Counted from the stretch's first letter, positions 7,853 through 16,031 are shown. The stretch: 21,174 bases of DNA from an uncultured Treponema sp. (GCA_934699065.1 CAKUWD010000022.1:1-21174); one strand, 5' to 3'. The notes: generated from the sequence alone by a model not told the origin. Translations and numbers: made by a program.

Positions 7853-9559
7853 ATGAATCCGAATGGAAAATATAAGGCATTTACGCCGATTCCTTTAAAA
7901 GACAGAAAATGGCCATCAAATACGATAACAAAAGCTCCTGTATGGTGCTCTGTAGATTTGCGGGACGGAAATCAGGCTCTTGTAAATCCTATGGGGATTG
8001 AACAGAAAATTGAGTTTTTCAAAATGCTTGTGAAAATCGGATTTAAGGAAATTGAAGTAGGTTTTCCTGCTTCTTCTGATACTGAGTTCGATTTTGTCCG
8101 CCGCCTTATTGAAGAAAAGCTTATTCCCGATGATGTTTGGATTCAGGTTTTGTGCCAGGCCCGTGAGCATCTTGTTGCGAGAACCTTTGAAGCAATTGAA
8201 GGTGCGAAAAACGTAATCTTTCATATTTATAATGCAACCTCACCAGCCCAGAGAAAGTATAATTTTGGTAAATCAAAAGAAGAATTGATAAAGCTTGCCG
8301 TTGGCGGGGTAAAGTGTGTAAAAAAATATATTAACGCAGTTTCAAAGAGCGATATGGAAGCCGGCAGAAAACCTGCAAATTTCCGTTTTGAATATTCGCC
8401 GGAAAATTTTACTCAGACAGAAACAGATTTTGCACTGCAGATTTGTGGTGAGGTTGTGAAAACCTGGGGAGCAAGCCCGGATAATAAAATGATTTTGAAT
8501 CTTCCGGCTACAGTTGAATGTAACATGCCAAATCAGTTTGCAGATCAGATAGAATACTTTTGCCGTAATTTTGAAGGACGAGAAAACTGCATAATCTCCC
8601 TTCATAATCATAATGATCGCGGAGAAAGTGTAGCTGATTGTGAGCTTGGACTCCTTGCCGGGGCAGAAAGAGTAGAAGGCTGCCTTTTTGGGAACGGTGA
8701 ACGTACCGGAAATCTTGATATAATTACAGTTGCTTTGAATATGTATACGCAGGGGATAGATCCTGAACTGGATTTTTCTGATCTGGAAAGTATTTCAGAA
8801 GAATTCAGCAAACTGACTTCTATGCCTATTCATCCGCGTTCGCCTTATGCGGGAGAACTTGTTTTTACAGCCTTCAGCGGCTCACACCAGGACGCAATGC
8901 GCAAGGCTATGAATGCCCGCCTGGCCGGAAAAGCTCCGCTTCTCTGGGACGACCCATATCTTCCGATAGATCCGCATGATATTGGCCGCGGATACGATGG
9001 ACTTATCAGAATCAACAGTCAGAGTGGAAAGGGTGGAGCAGTATATATTCTCGAAGCAATGTATGGAATTGTTGCACCTAAAGCAATGCATCCAGTAATA
9101 GGGGCTCTTGTAAAAGCTCAGGCAGATGAACTTCAGCGCGAGCTAAGCCCTGCCGAGGTTTATGATCTTTTTGCAGAAACCTGGTTATATACAAAATCAC
9201 CGCTTAATGTACTCGAAATTACAGAAAGACATATTGAAGGTGAGCGGGGAACAGATTTACCGGAGCAGGTTGCAGGTATGGCAACTATAGAGTGGGAAGG
9301 AAAACGTTATGCGATTGCCGCTAATGGTAACGGACCTCTGGATGCTTTTGTAAGCGCAATGAAGCAGACTCCGGCCCCGGTTTTCAATATTACAAGCTTT
9401 CATGAACATTCTGTAGGTTCTGGTTCTGATACACAGGCTATTGCTTATGTTCAGATTACCAAAGAAAACGGAGAACAGGCCTGGGGGGTTGGAAAGAGTT
9501 CAAACGTTGGACGAGCTGGTATTGCAGCAGTTGTTTCAGCATTAAATTTTAAACAATAA
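7853..9559 (+). CDS. leuA: 2-isopropylmalate synthase (long, LeuA2 type)
   Basis: The 568-residue enzyme condenses acetyl-CoA with 2-oxoisovalerate in the first step of leucine synthesis. The N-terminal barrel opens with SVDLRDGNQALVNPM (about 34-48), then KEIEVGFPASS, the metal-binding HNHNDRGES (about 251-259) and the active-site loop LFGNGERTGNLD (about 279-290). Residues from about 430 form the LeuA dimerisation/leucine-feedback domain, ending in VGRAGIAAVVSAL. The opening AFTPIPLKDRKWPS marks the long form seen in Actinobacteria and scattered other bacteria, not the 500-residue E. coli form. No leuBCD genes are adjacent and no T-box or leader peptide is seen upstream. Start ATG 7853 lacks a Shine-Dalgarno; there is no better in-frame start that keeps the conserved N-terminus. 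Confidence 0.95.
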   Translation: MNPNGKYKAFTPIPLKDRKWPSNTITKAPVWCSVDLRDGNQALVNPMGIEQKIEFFKMLVKIGFKEIEVGFPASSDTEFDFVRRLIEEKLIPDDVWIQVLCQAREHLVARTFEAIEGAKNVIFHIYNATSPAQRKYNFGKSKEELIKLAVGGVKCVKKYINAVSKSDMEAGRKPANFRFEYSPENFTQTETDFALQICGEVVKTWGASPDNKMILNLPATVECNMPNQFADQIEYFCRNFEGRENCIISLHNHNDRGESVADCELGLLAGAERVEGCLFGNGERTGNLDIITVALNMYTQGIDPELDFSDLESISEEFSKLTSMPIHPRSPYAGELVFTAFSGSHQDAMRKAMNARLAGKAPLLWDDPYLPIDPHDIGRGYDGLIRINSQSGKGGAVYILEAMYGIVAPKAMHPVIGALVKAQADELQRELSPAEVYDLFAETWLYTKSPLNVLEITERHIEGERGTDLPEQVAGMATIEWEGKRYAIAANGNGPLDAFVSAMKQTPAPVFNITSFHEHSVGSGSDTQAIAYVQITKENGEQAWGVGKSSNVGRAGIAAVVSALNFKQ

Positions 9560-9641
9560 ATTAATTGTTTTAAGTATTAATAAAATTTGCTTTTTATACC
9601 TAAATGGTAGATAATAAAAGAATATGATTATTAAAAGGTTT

Positions 9642-9649
9642 GCCGAATA
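9642..9649 (+). promoter_or_regulatory. sigma-28-like -10 element before the chemoreceptor gene
   Basis: GCCGAATA resembles the flagellar sigma factor -10 (GCCGATAA) and lies 22 bases before ATG 9672, leaving room for GAGGAG at 9660-9665. Chemoreceptor genes are often under this sigma factor. No TAAA element is found at the expected 15-base distance, so support is weak. The rest of 9560-9671 is AT-rich, with no clear terminator after leuA. Confidence 0.28.
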
Positions 9650-9671
9650 TTTATACTAGAGAGGAGATTTT

Positions 9672-11774
9672 ATGGCAAAAGAATTGGATAGATTTGACCC
9701 GAATCCAAAAAAGAACATTAAATTAAAGACAAAGCTTATTGCTATGATTGTAGGAGCTACTGTTTTAGGTGTCGTAATAGCATCTACTGTTTCTCTTACT
9801 GTTTTTGACAAAGGTCTTATGGATCAGACAAAAGTCGAACTTGAGCATACAACAGCTGGTGTAGAATGGATTCTTCAGGATTGGCTTGATACTTTAGGTG
9901 GTTATGGCGATATGCTCGCTTCAACCGACCATATTAAAGGTTATCTTGATGGTTCTTATACTGATGATGCAAACGTTTATCTTAAAGAAAAGGCTGGTTT
10001 GTGTGGTGTAGATTTGCTGGCAATTACAGATGCATCAGGTAAGGTTGTTGCCGGATACGAAGTTAAACCTGGTTATTCAAGTACACTTTCGGCTGTAAGA
10101 TCGGCTATTGGGGGAAAGAAAGCCTATGCTTTTGGCGGATATGGAAATGTAGGATATGGAATTGTTTCTGTTTCTCCGGTAAAGAAAGATGGAAAGGTTC
10201 TTGGTTCTCTTGTTGTTGCATATGATTTGACATCTATGGATAAAGACGGTTATGTTTCGATTGTTCATGACCATCATTCGGTAGAGTGTACAATTTTTAA
10301 TGGAAAAATTCGTGCTGCAACAACTCTTGGTGCAAATATGATAGGTACCGAGCTTAGTAACGATGCAATTGTACAGGAAGTTCTTTATGGTGGACAGCAG
10401 TATGTTGGTGGAAATACAATTGCCGGCATAGATTATTATACTACATATACTCCGCTTGTTTGTTCAGACGGTTCAGTTTCTGGTATGGTTTTCATTGCCA
10501 AATCAATTCAGATGATTGAACATGTACGAAACAGAACCTTGACTTTTGTTATTCCGGTTGCAGCCATTGTTGTTCTTGTTCTTGCTTTAGCCGGATATTT
10601 ATTTGTACGATGGATTATGATGCGAATCAACAACGTTACAGTCTTCCTTGCAGACCTTGCAAGTGGAGATGCAGATTTAACAAAGCGTTGTTCTCTGTTT
10701 GTTCGTGATGAAATTGGTGCATTGATTATCAATTTTGATGAATTTATGGACAAGCTTCATGATATTGTAAAGAACCTTAAGGATTCTAAGGCTGAGCTTG
10801 GTACTAGTGGTGAAAACCTTGATGCAGGTACAGAAGATACTTCAAGTTCTATTACAGAAATTATTGCTAATATCGACAGTATTCATACACAGATTACAAA
10901 TCAGGATAAGAGTGTTCGTGAAACAAGCGATTCTGTTCAGCATATTTCAAATGCTATTGTAGACCTTGATGCTCTTATTGAAGATCAGTCTTCTAGTGTA
11001 ACTCAGGCTTCTGCTGCTGTTGAAGAGATGATTGGAAACATCAATTCTGTTAATAAGTCTGTTGAAAAGATGTCTGATTCTTTCAAGGCTCTCGAAGATA
11101 ATGCTGAAATTGGATTCTCTAAGCAGGAAGATGTAAACGAAAAGGTACGCCAGATTGAAGGCCAGTCTGAAATGCTTCAGGAAGCAAATACTGCAATTTC
11201 TGCAATTGCTGAACAGACAAATCTTCTTGCTATGAATGCGGCAATCGAAGCTGCTCATGCCGGTGAAGCTGGTAAGGGATTTGCGGTAGTTGCTGATGAA
11301 ATTCGTAAGCTTTCAGAAACTTCTTCTGAACAGTCTAAGAAGATTGGTGAACAGCTTGGTAAGATTATGACTTCTATTACAGATGTTGTAAGTTCTTCTA
11401 ATGAGGCAAGTACTGCTTTGAATGAAGTTTCTACCCGCATTAAGGAAACTGATGAACTTGTAATTCAGATTCATGCAGCAATGGAAGAACAGAATGAAGG
11501 TTCAAAACAGATTATGGATGCTTTGCGCCACTTGAATTCTTCTACAAGCGAAGTTCGTAATTCTTCACAGGAAATGTCTGGACGCAACAGACAGATTGTT
11601 AAGGATATGACAATCCTTAAGGAATCTACAGATATGATGAACACCAGTATGGAAGAAATGTCTGTTGGTGCACGTAAGATTAATGAGACAGGTTCTACTC
11701 TCAGCGAGATTGCACATCAGGTAAGAAGTTCTATTGATAAGATTGGTGCACAGGTAGACTTGTTTAAGGTATAA
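9672..11774 (+). CDS. methyl-accepting chemotaxis protein, Cache sensor
   Basis: The 700-residue receptor has TM1 at about 22-44, a periplasmic Cache-type sensor (about 50-285, with 'LLAITDASGKVVAGYEV' and 'YGIVSVSPVKKDGKVLGSLV' typical of PAS-like Cache folds), TM2 about 290-312, a HAMP domain to about 368, and a long coiled-coil signalling domain. The hairpin tip 'EQTNLLAMNAAIEAAHAGEA' followed by GKGFAVVADEIRKLSE (about 514-550) is the CheA/CheW contact region. The C-terminus ends QVDLFKV, with no NWETF-type pentapeptide for CheR tethering. It senses a small molecule outside the cell and steers the flagella; the ligand is unknown. GAGGAG, with six bases to the ATG, supports the start. It faces murD across a family B repeat. 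Confidence 0.95.
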   Translation: MAKELDRFDPNPKKNIKLKTKLIAMIVGATVLGVVIASTVSLTVFDKGLMDQTKVELEHTTAGVEWILQDWLDTLGGYGDMLASTDHIKGYLDGSYTDDANVYLKEKAGLCGVDLLAITDASGKVVAGYEVKPGYSSTLSAVRSAIGGKKAYAFGGYGNVGYGIVSVSPVKKDGKVLGSLVVAYDLTSMDKDGYVSIVHDHHSVECTIFNGKIRAATTLGANMIGTELSNDAIVQEVLYGGQQYVGGNTIAGIDYYTTYTPLVCSDGSVSGMVFIAKSIQMIEHVRNRTLTFVIPVAAIVVLVLALAGYLFVRWIMMRINNVTVFLADLASGDADLTKRCSLFVRDEIGALIINFDEFMDKLHDIVKNLKDSKAELGTSGENLDAGTEDTSSSITEIIANIDSIHTQITNQDKSVRETSDSVQHISNAIVDLDALIEDQSSSVTQASAAVEEMIGNINSVNKSVEKMSDSFKALEDNAEIGFSKQEDVNEKVRQIEGQSEMLQEANTAISAIAEQTNLLAMNAAIEAAHAGEAGKGFAVVADEIRKLSETSSEQSKKIGEQLGKIMTSITDVVSSSNEASTALNEVSTRIKETDELVIQIHAAMEEQNEGSKQIMDALRHLNSSTSEVRNSSQEMSGRNRQIVKDMTILKESTDMMNTSMEEMSVGARKINETGSTLSEIAHQVRSSIDKIGAQVDLFKV

Positions 11775-11778
11775 TCCG

Positions 11779-11834
11779 CCATTCCGAACTTGTTTCGGAA
11801 TCTATTTAATAGATGCTGAAACAAGAACAGTATG
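11779..11834. repeat. family B repeat doublet, decayed copy
   Basis: ATTCCGAACTTGTTTCGGAAT (11781-11801) is an intact hairpin; its inverted partner AGATGCTGAAACAAGAACAG (11811-11830) has lost pairing in one arm. The copy fills the gap between the converging chemoreceptor and murD genes. The two hairpins have different arm bases (TTCCGAA against ATGCTGAA) but the same core, as in the copy at 3787. Confidence 0.72.
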
Positions 11835-11843
11835 ATCGGTGTG

Positions 11844-13328
11844 TTAGAATATTTCTTTGACTGCAGCCATGTACTTGTTGCCGCGGTCAAATTCATTGGC
11901 AAACATTCCAAATGATGTAGCGCCGGGTGAGAAAACAAATATTTCTTCCCCGGCGTTTTCATTTTCATCCCGGTGGTTGAGCCTGTCGAAACCACATTTT
12001 GCTTCTTTCAAAAGAGGCTCTAATCCATCAAAAGGTCCATGATACTTTACTCCTGCTTTATCCAGTTCTGGCAGAAGTTTGTCTGTAGCGCTTCCAGCAA
12101 GAAGGTATAAATCTTTTACAGGCTTTTCTCCCTTAGCGATATCTGGTGAGGTAAGAACTCTGATAAGCGGTGTAAGTTCAAGACCTTTGTCTGTTCCACC
12201 TGTCATGAGAATAACAGGTTTTTCGAAGGCCTGGCTTGCAGCAGCAGCTGCTTCAGGTACTGTTGCACAGGAATCATTATAAAATTTAATTGTTGTGCCT
12301 GCGTCATTTTTCCAACTGTGAAAATACTGAAGACGGTGATCGATTCCCGGCCATTTCTGGAGTATTTCTTTTATACGTGCATCAGGAACTCCCATCAGGT
12401 GCATTACAAGTGCGGCATTCTGAGCGTTTGTTTTCATGTGAACACCTGGAACTAAGAGTTTTCCAAGATCAATGCTCCAGCTTGGTTTTACGCCATATCT
12501 TAAAACAGTAGCTTTTGATTCACTTGCAAAAAGGTCACCCCAGGTCTTTGTATCTGGATGAAGTTTTGAATCAGGTCCTGTTCCTGCTTCGTCTTCTCCT
12601 GAATCAAAAATTGAATAATCACCTTTTGTCTGGTCTGCATAAATAAGGCGTTTGTCAGCAACATAATCTTCCATATTGCCATACCAGTTCTGATGATCAG
12701 GTACAATTTTTGTGATTACTGCTATGTGCGGGCGAAGAACTCCGCGGCCCCGGAGGTCTGCAAGCTGCCAGGAAGAAAATTCAATTACAACAGGAGTATC
12801 ACTATTTACTTCATCAAAAAAGGTAAGGGGACTTACGGTAATATTACCGCCGAGAAAGGTTTTGTAACCGGCCTGTGAAAGACCATAATAAATAGCACTT
12901 ACTGTAGAAGATTTTCCTTTGCTGCCTGTTACGGCGATAATCGGGCAGTCTGTGAATCGAAGGAAAATACTGAGGTCTGTTTCTATGGCGCGGGCTGCTG
13001 CAAGATATTTGTTGCCTTCGAATTTTACGCCAGGATTTTTAATTACGCAGTCGGCATTTTCAAAATCTTCGATTTTATGTTCACCAAGGCGGTAGGTAAG
13101 ATGGCTGTGATCCAGGCTTTTGTCGGAGTTCAGTTTGTCCACGGTAGCCTTGAGCTGCTCTTGGGTTTTCATATCAGTTACGGTAACGAAAGCACCTTTA
13201 TTTAAAAAGAAACGAACAGCAGCTTCTCCGCCGCCATTAAGGCCTAAGCCCATTATTGTGACCTTTTTTCCTTTTATGTCTTCAACTGATTTGAATGCGC
13301 ACTGGCGCGGATAAACGTGTGGTGTCAT
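11844..13328 (-). CDS. murD: UDP-N-acetylmuramoylalanine-D-glutamate ligase
   Basis: The 494-residue cytoplasmic enzyme adds D-Glu to UDP-MurNAc-L-Ala in peptidoglycan synthesis. It has an N-terminal Rossmann-like domain (KKVTIMGLGLNGGGEAAV, about 21-38), an ATP loop VTGSKGKSSTVSAI (about 133-146; family usual GTNGKST), EFSSWQLADL and ITKIVPDHQNWYG in the central domain, NDSCATVPEA, and MTGGTDKG at the start of the C-terminal domain. Near the end the family LSPACASFD motif reads FSPGATSFG. Just before it, CGFDRLNHRD is encoded by a family A repeat (11970-11996), an in-frame insertion in a surface loop. The start is ATG 13328 with AGGAG five bases before it; the frame stays open to 13454, but that stretch is repeat, terminator and tRNA. 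No separate promoter is seen. Confidence 0.93.
   Translation of the reverse strand: MTPHVYPRQCAFKSVEDIKGKKVTIMGLGLNGGGEAAVRFFLNKGAFVTVTDMKTQEQLKATVDKLNSDKSLDHSHLTYRLGEHKIEDFENADCVIKNPGVKFEGNKYLAAARAIETDLSIFLRFTDCPIIAVTGSKGKSSTVSAIYYGLSQAGYKTFLGGNITVSPLTFFDEVNSDTPVVIEFSSWQLADLRGRGVLRPHIAVITKIVPDHQNWYGNMEDYVADKRLIYADQTKGDYSIFDSGEDEAGTGPDSKLHPDTKTWGDLFASESKATVLRYGVKPSWSIDLGKLLVPGVHMKTNAQNAALVMHLMGVPDARIKEILQKWPGIDHRLQYFHSWKNDAGTTIKFYNDSCATVPEAAAAASQAFEKPVILMTGGTDKGLELTPLIRVLTSPDIAKGEKPVKDLYLLAGSATDKLLPELDKAGVKYHGPFDGLEPLLKEAKCGFDRLNHRDENENAGEEIFVFSPGATSFGMFANEFDRGNKYMAAVKEIF
11970..11996. repeat. family A repeat inside the murD coding sequence
   Basis: CGGTGGTT, core GAGCCTGTCGA and AACCAC match the copies at 13346 and 17634 except at the right end (A for C after AACCAC). 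In murD's frame it encodes CGFDRLNHR, without a stop and without shifting the frame. Confidence 0.88.
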
Positions 13329-13345
13329 AAGAACTCCTGAGCCTG

Positions 13346-13372
13346 CGGTGGTTTCGACAGGCTCAACCACCG
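13346..13372. repeat. family A repeat between the tRNA terminator and murD
   Basis: Perfect 27-base copy, the exact reverse complement of the copy at 17634-17660. It lies right after the T tract of the tRNA terminator and about 18 bases before the murD start, so it would be in the murD leader if transcription reads through. Confidence 0.9.
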
Positions 13373-13373
13373 T

Positions 13374-13409
13374 AAAAAAAAAAAGCCTCCCTGTTTCCAG
13401 AGAGGCTTT
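13374..13409 (-). terminator. intrinsic terminator of tRNA-Leu
   Basis: On the minus strand AAAGCCTCTCTG pairs with CAGGGAGGCTTT (12 bp, one G-U) around a GAAA tetraloop, followed by eight more T. It starts two bases past the mature tRNA 3' end. The stem has no T run on the other side, so it acts in one direction. It stands between the tRNA promoter and murD. Confidence 0.9.
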
Positions 13410-13411
13410 CC

Positions 13412-13497
13412 TGCCGGGAACCGGGGTCGAACCGGCACGCCGATTGCTCGGCACAGGATTTTAAGTCCTGGGCGTCTACCAGTTCCGCCATCCCGGC
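13412..13497 (-). tRNA. tRNA-Leu (anticodon UAA)
   Basis: The 86-base cloverleaf has acceptor arms GCCGGGA/TCCCGGC with discriminator A (13412), a D-arm GGCGGAACTGGTAGACGC, anticodon stem CAGGA/TCCTG with loop CTTAAAA (anticodon TAA at 13463-13461), a long class II variable arm (TGCCGAGCAATCGGCG region) and a T arm with GGTTCGACCCC. The long variable arm and A73 are leucine identity features. CCA is not encoded. It reads UUA codons (and UUG by wobble). Confidence 0.97.
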
Positions 13498-13507
13498 AAG
13501 TGCTCTA

Positions 13508-13536
13508 ACTATATATGAAAAAAAGGATATTTTCAA
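13508..13536 (-). promoter_or_regulatory. promoter of tRNA-Leu
   Basis: On the minus strand TTGAAA (13536-13531), exactly 17 bases and TATAGT (13513-13508); transcription would start about 13501, four bases before the mature 5' end. It is the best sigma-70 match in the window. Its -35 overlaps the -35 of the divergent AEC permease candidate. Confidence 0.72.
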
Positions 13537-13558
13537 GACGGTTGTATTTTAATATAAT
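13530..13558 (+). promoter_or_regulatory. candidate leaderless promoter of the AEC permease gene
   Basis: TTTTCA (13530-13535), 17 bases, then a perfect TATAAT (13553-13558). The hexamer ends six bases before ATG 13565, so transcription is expected to begin at the start codon itself. No Shine-Dalgarno is present (the bases before ATG are CTGCGT). Confidence 0.5.
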
Positions 13559-13564
13559 CTGCGT

Positions 13565-14482
13565 ATGTCTCTTTTGGTTCGTAATCAATTATTTACAATG
13601 TGTCTTATTGCCCTGGGCGGCTATATTTTCGCAAAAATTTTTAAGGTTGAAGATTCTCAGCAAAAGTTTTTGAGTAAGCTTCTTTTGTATTTTATCAATC
13701 CTTTTATGGTTGTAAAATCTTTTAATCTGGAATTTGATGTAGATAAACTTGAACAGCTGGGCTTTGTTTTTCTGATTGCTCTGGTGATTCATGGACTCAT
13801 GATTCTATTGGGCTTGATTTCCAGTAAGGAGCAGGTAGACCGTCTTGCAGTTTGTTTTACCAACTGCGGTTTTATTGGAATTCCACTGATTCGCGGAGTT
13901 TTTGGTGATGAGGGCGTTTTTTATTTGATGGGCTATCTTGTTGTGTTTAATATCACAATCTGGACTTACGGTTATTATATTATGAGCGGCTCAATCAATC
14001 TTAAAAAGATTATTACAAATCCAAATATTATTGCCGTTGTGCTTGGTATTGCAATTTTCTGCAGTCCCTGGACTTTGCCGGAATTTATTGCCCGTCCTGT
14101 AACAATGATTGGTGATACCAATACAGCCGTGAGCATGCTTCTGATAGGAATTCTTCTTGCAAATTTTAAGCCGGCTGATGGAAAGCTTTATGCTTTGAAG
14201 ATAGCGAAAGTAACTTTGCTTCGTCATGTTGTGTGTGCGCTTATGAATATTGCGGTGCTTTTTCTTGTATATAAATTTTTTCCAAATATACCTGATTGCC
14301 GTCTTTTGGTTTTTGTTGTGCTTATTTGTTCTATGTGTCCGGCTGCAACTACAATTCCAGGCTTTGCAGTATTGTTCAACCGTGACGAAACCTATGCCAG
14401 TCTGATAGTTTCGTTTACAAGTATGTTCTGTATGCTTTCAATTCCAGGCTTTGTTGCACTTGCTGAGCTTGTGATTAAGTAG
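13565..14482 (+). CDS. AEC (auxin efflux carrier) family permease
   Basis: The 305-residue integral membrane protein has about ten hydrophobic segments in two halves separated by a polar stretch near 145-150. Landmarks of the family are the N-terminal helix then LLLYFINPFMVVKSF (about 40-54), CFTNCGFIGIPLIRGVFGD (about 97-115), an ISGI-like helix start at NPNIIAVVLGIAI, and the C-terminal 'MCPAATTIPGFAVLFNRD' (about 257-274). Family members export or import small organic acids (malate, malonate) or, in plants, auxin; the substrate here is unknown. It is monocistronic: a tRNA promoter lies divergently upstream and a hairpin cluster downstream separates it from pfk. Start ATG 13565 lacks a Shine-Dalgarno but matches the family start. 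Confidence 0.86.
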   Translation: MSLLVRNQLFTMCLIALGGYIFAKIFKVEDSQQKFLSKLLLYFINPFMVVKSFNLEFDVDKLEQLGFVFLIALVIHGLMILLGLISSKEQVDRLAVCFTNCGFIGIPLIRGVFGDEGVFYLMGYLVVFNITIWTYGYYIMSGSINLKKIITNPNIIAVVLGIAIFCSPWTLPEFIARPVTMIGDTNTAVSMLLIGILLANFKPADGKLYALKIAKVTLLRHVVCALMNIAVLFLVYKFFPNIPDCRLLVFVVLICSMCPAATTIPGFAVLFNRDETYASLIVSFTSMFCMLSIPGFVALAELVIK

Positions 14483-14484
14483 GG

Positions 14485-14558
14485 GGCGTTGCGGGGGCTT
14501 CCCCCCGCTGGAAGGGGTAGCTCGCAACGAAGTGCGAGCGAGGGGAAGGCTTTCCCCT
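14485..14558. repeat. three-hairpin GC-rich intergenic element
   Basis: Three consecutive hairpins in an otherwise AT-rich region: GCGGGGG-CTT-CCCCCCGC (14491-14508), CTCGCA/TGCGAG (14521-14526 and 14533-14538), and AGGGGAA-GGC-TTTCCCCT (14541-14558). No T tract follows. It probably ends the permease transcript or belongs to a further repeat family; no second copy is in the window. Confidence 0.6.
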
Positions 14559-14569
14559 ATATAATGATA

Positions 14570-14598
14570 TTGAAAAAAAAACGTTTTCATTATATTCT
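14570..14598 (+). promoter_or_regulatory. candidate promoter of the phosphofructokinase gene
   Basis: TTGAAA (14570-14575), 17 bases and TATTCT (14593-14598), giving a start near 14605 and a leader of about 20 bases with GAGGT. The inverted repeat TATAATGA/TCATTATA (14560-14567, 14587-14594) spans the -35 and spacer and could be an operator. Confidence 0.5.
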
Positions 14599-14624
14599 AT
14601 TATATCTATTTTTTGAGGTGTGTT

Positions 14625-16031
14625 ATGTCTGAGGAAAAGTTCGATTTTACAATAGACAATCTGGGACCTTGTACAATTCAGTCTCCAATTAAGCTTTCTA
14701 CTGTTCATGGTGATTATACTGCGAATTATGTAAGTGATGATTCTTATGTACTTTCTGAAGTAAATGTTTTTGATAAAACAAAGCCTGTTGTGCTTGATTC
14801 ATCAAATCTTATGGAGAAGGCTGGTCCTCGTGAAAAGATTTATTTTGATCCTACTCACGCAAAGGCTGGAATCTGTACTTGTGGTGGTTTGTGCCCTGGT
14901 TTGAATGATGTAATTCGTGCTATCGTTCGCTGCTTGAACACACGTTATGGCGTAAAGACAATTAAGGGATATCAGTATGGTTTCCGCGGATTCTTTGCTG
15001 AAAGCGGATATGAACCACTTGAACTTGACCGCTATCTTATTGATGAAATCCACAAAATCGGCGGAACATACCTCGGAACAAGCCGTGGTGGCGGTCAACG
15101 TGTTGAAGAAATCGTAGACTGCCTTGAGCGTGACGGAATCAACATGCTCTTTATTCTTGGTGGTGACGGTACTCAGCGCGGTTCTTATGACATTGCCTGC
15201 GAAGTTGAAAAGCGCGGCCTTAAGTGTGCTGTTGTCGGAGTTCCTAAGACTGTTGATAATGACCTTATGTTTATTGACCGTTCATTCGGTTTTGAAACAG
15301 CTGTACAGCGCGCAAAAGAAACTGTAGCAGCCGTTCATATGGAAGCTGCCAGCCAGATTAATGGTATTGGTCTTGTAAAGCTTATGGGACGCGAAGCTGG
15401 CTTTATTGCTGCAGCTGCTGCTCTTTCAAGCCATGAAACAAACTTCTGTCTTATTCCTGAAGTTCCTTTCGAAATGGAAGGTGAGAACGGCTTCCTTGCC
15501 TGCCTTGAGCGCCGTCTTGCAAAGCGTGGTCACGCTGTAATCGTAGTTTCTGAAGGTGCCGGTCAGGATCTTCTTCAGGCTACTGGTGCTACAGATGCTT
15601 CTGGAAACAAGAAGCTTTCTGACATTGGTGTATTCTTGAAGAGCGAAATTGAAAAATACTTCAAGGCTAAGAATATCGAAATCAACCTTAAATATATTGA
15701 CCCTTCATATCAGGTTCGTGCTTCTGTTACTACAGCAAGTGACTCAATTTACTGTGAGCGTCTTGGTAACAATGCTGTTCACGCTGCTATGGCTGGAAAG
15801 ACAAAGTGTGTAATTGGTCTTGTTCACGATAAGTTTGTTCACCTTCCAATCAAGGCTGTAACAGCTCACCGTAACGCTGTTGATCCTGAAGGTTCACTCT
15901 GGCGTGATACTCTTGATGCTACTGGTCAGCCAATTCTTATGGTAAATGATATGGCTAAGGCACAGGAAAAGATGGCAGCAGCTGTTGCCGGAGCTAAGAG
16001 CAAGCCTAGTGAACAGAAAAAATCTAAATAG
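14625..16031 (+). CDS. pfk: 6-phosphofructokinase, group II (probably ATP-dependent)
   Basis: The 468-residue glycolytic enzyme phosphorylates fructose 6-phosphate. After an about 80-residue extension come the nucleotide loop CTCGGLCPGLNDVIRA, 'GGTYLGTSRGGGQRVEEIVD', GGDGTQRG (179-186), PKTVDNDL (207-214), KLMGREAGFIAAAA and EGAGQDLL. The second G of GGDG (182) where pyrophosphate enzymes have Asp (GGDD) points to ATP, while K208 in PKT is the residue of the pyrophosphate group; this mixture is typical of the group II 'X' enzymes of spirochaetes and trypanosomatids. The start is ATG 14625 with GAGGT five bases upstream; an in-frame TTG at 14613 is less likely. The 3' end lies within a large inverted repeat, and a terminator follows 70 bases beyond the stop. 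Confidence 0.93.
   Translation: MSEEKFDFTIDNLGPCTIQSPIKLSTVHGDYTANYVSDDSYVLSEVNVFDKTKPVVLDSSNLMEKAGPREKIYFDPTHAKAGICTCGGLCPGLNDVIRAIVRCLNTRYGVKTIKGYQYGFRGFFAESGYEPLELDRYLIDEIHKIGGTYLGTSRGGGQRVEEIVDCLERDGINMLFILGGDGTQRGSYDIACEVEKRGLKCAVVGVPKTVDNDLMFIDRSFGFETAVQRAKETVAAVHMEAASQINGIGLVKLMGREAGFIAAAAALSSHETNFCLIPEVPFEMEGENGFLACLERRLAKRGHAVIVVSEGAGQDLLQATGATDASGNKKLSDIGVFLKSEIEKYFKAKNIEINLKYIDPSYQVRASVTTASDSIYCERLGNNAVHAAMAGKTKCVIGLVHDKFVHLPIKAVTAHRNAVDPEGSLWRDTLDATGQPILMVNDMAKAQEKMAAAVAGAKSKPSEQKKSK

Noticed and set aside
9635..9660. Sigma-70 promoter with TATACT (9651-9656) before the chemoreceptor gene
   Set aside because: Transcription would start inside the GAGGAG ribosome site, and no -35 is present.
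13329..13454. N-terminal extension of the murD open frame by 42 residues
   Set aside because: It runs through a family A repeat, the tRNA terminator and the 3' part of tRNA-Leu. MurD homology and AGGAG place the start at 13328.
14613..14624. TTG start for phosphofructokinase
   Set aside because: The GAGGT ribosome site lies within this stretch and fits ATG 14625.
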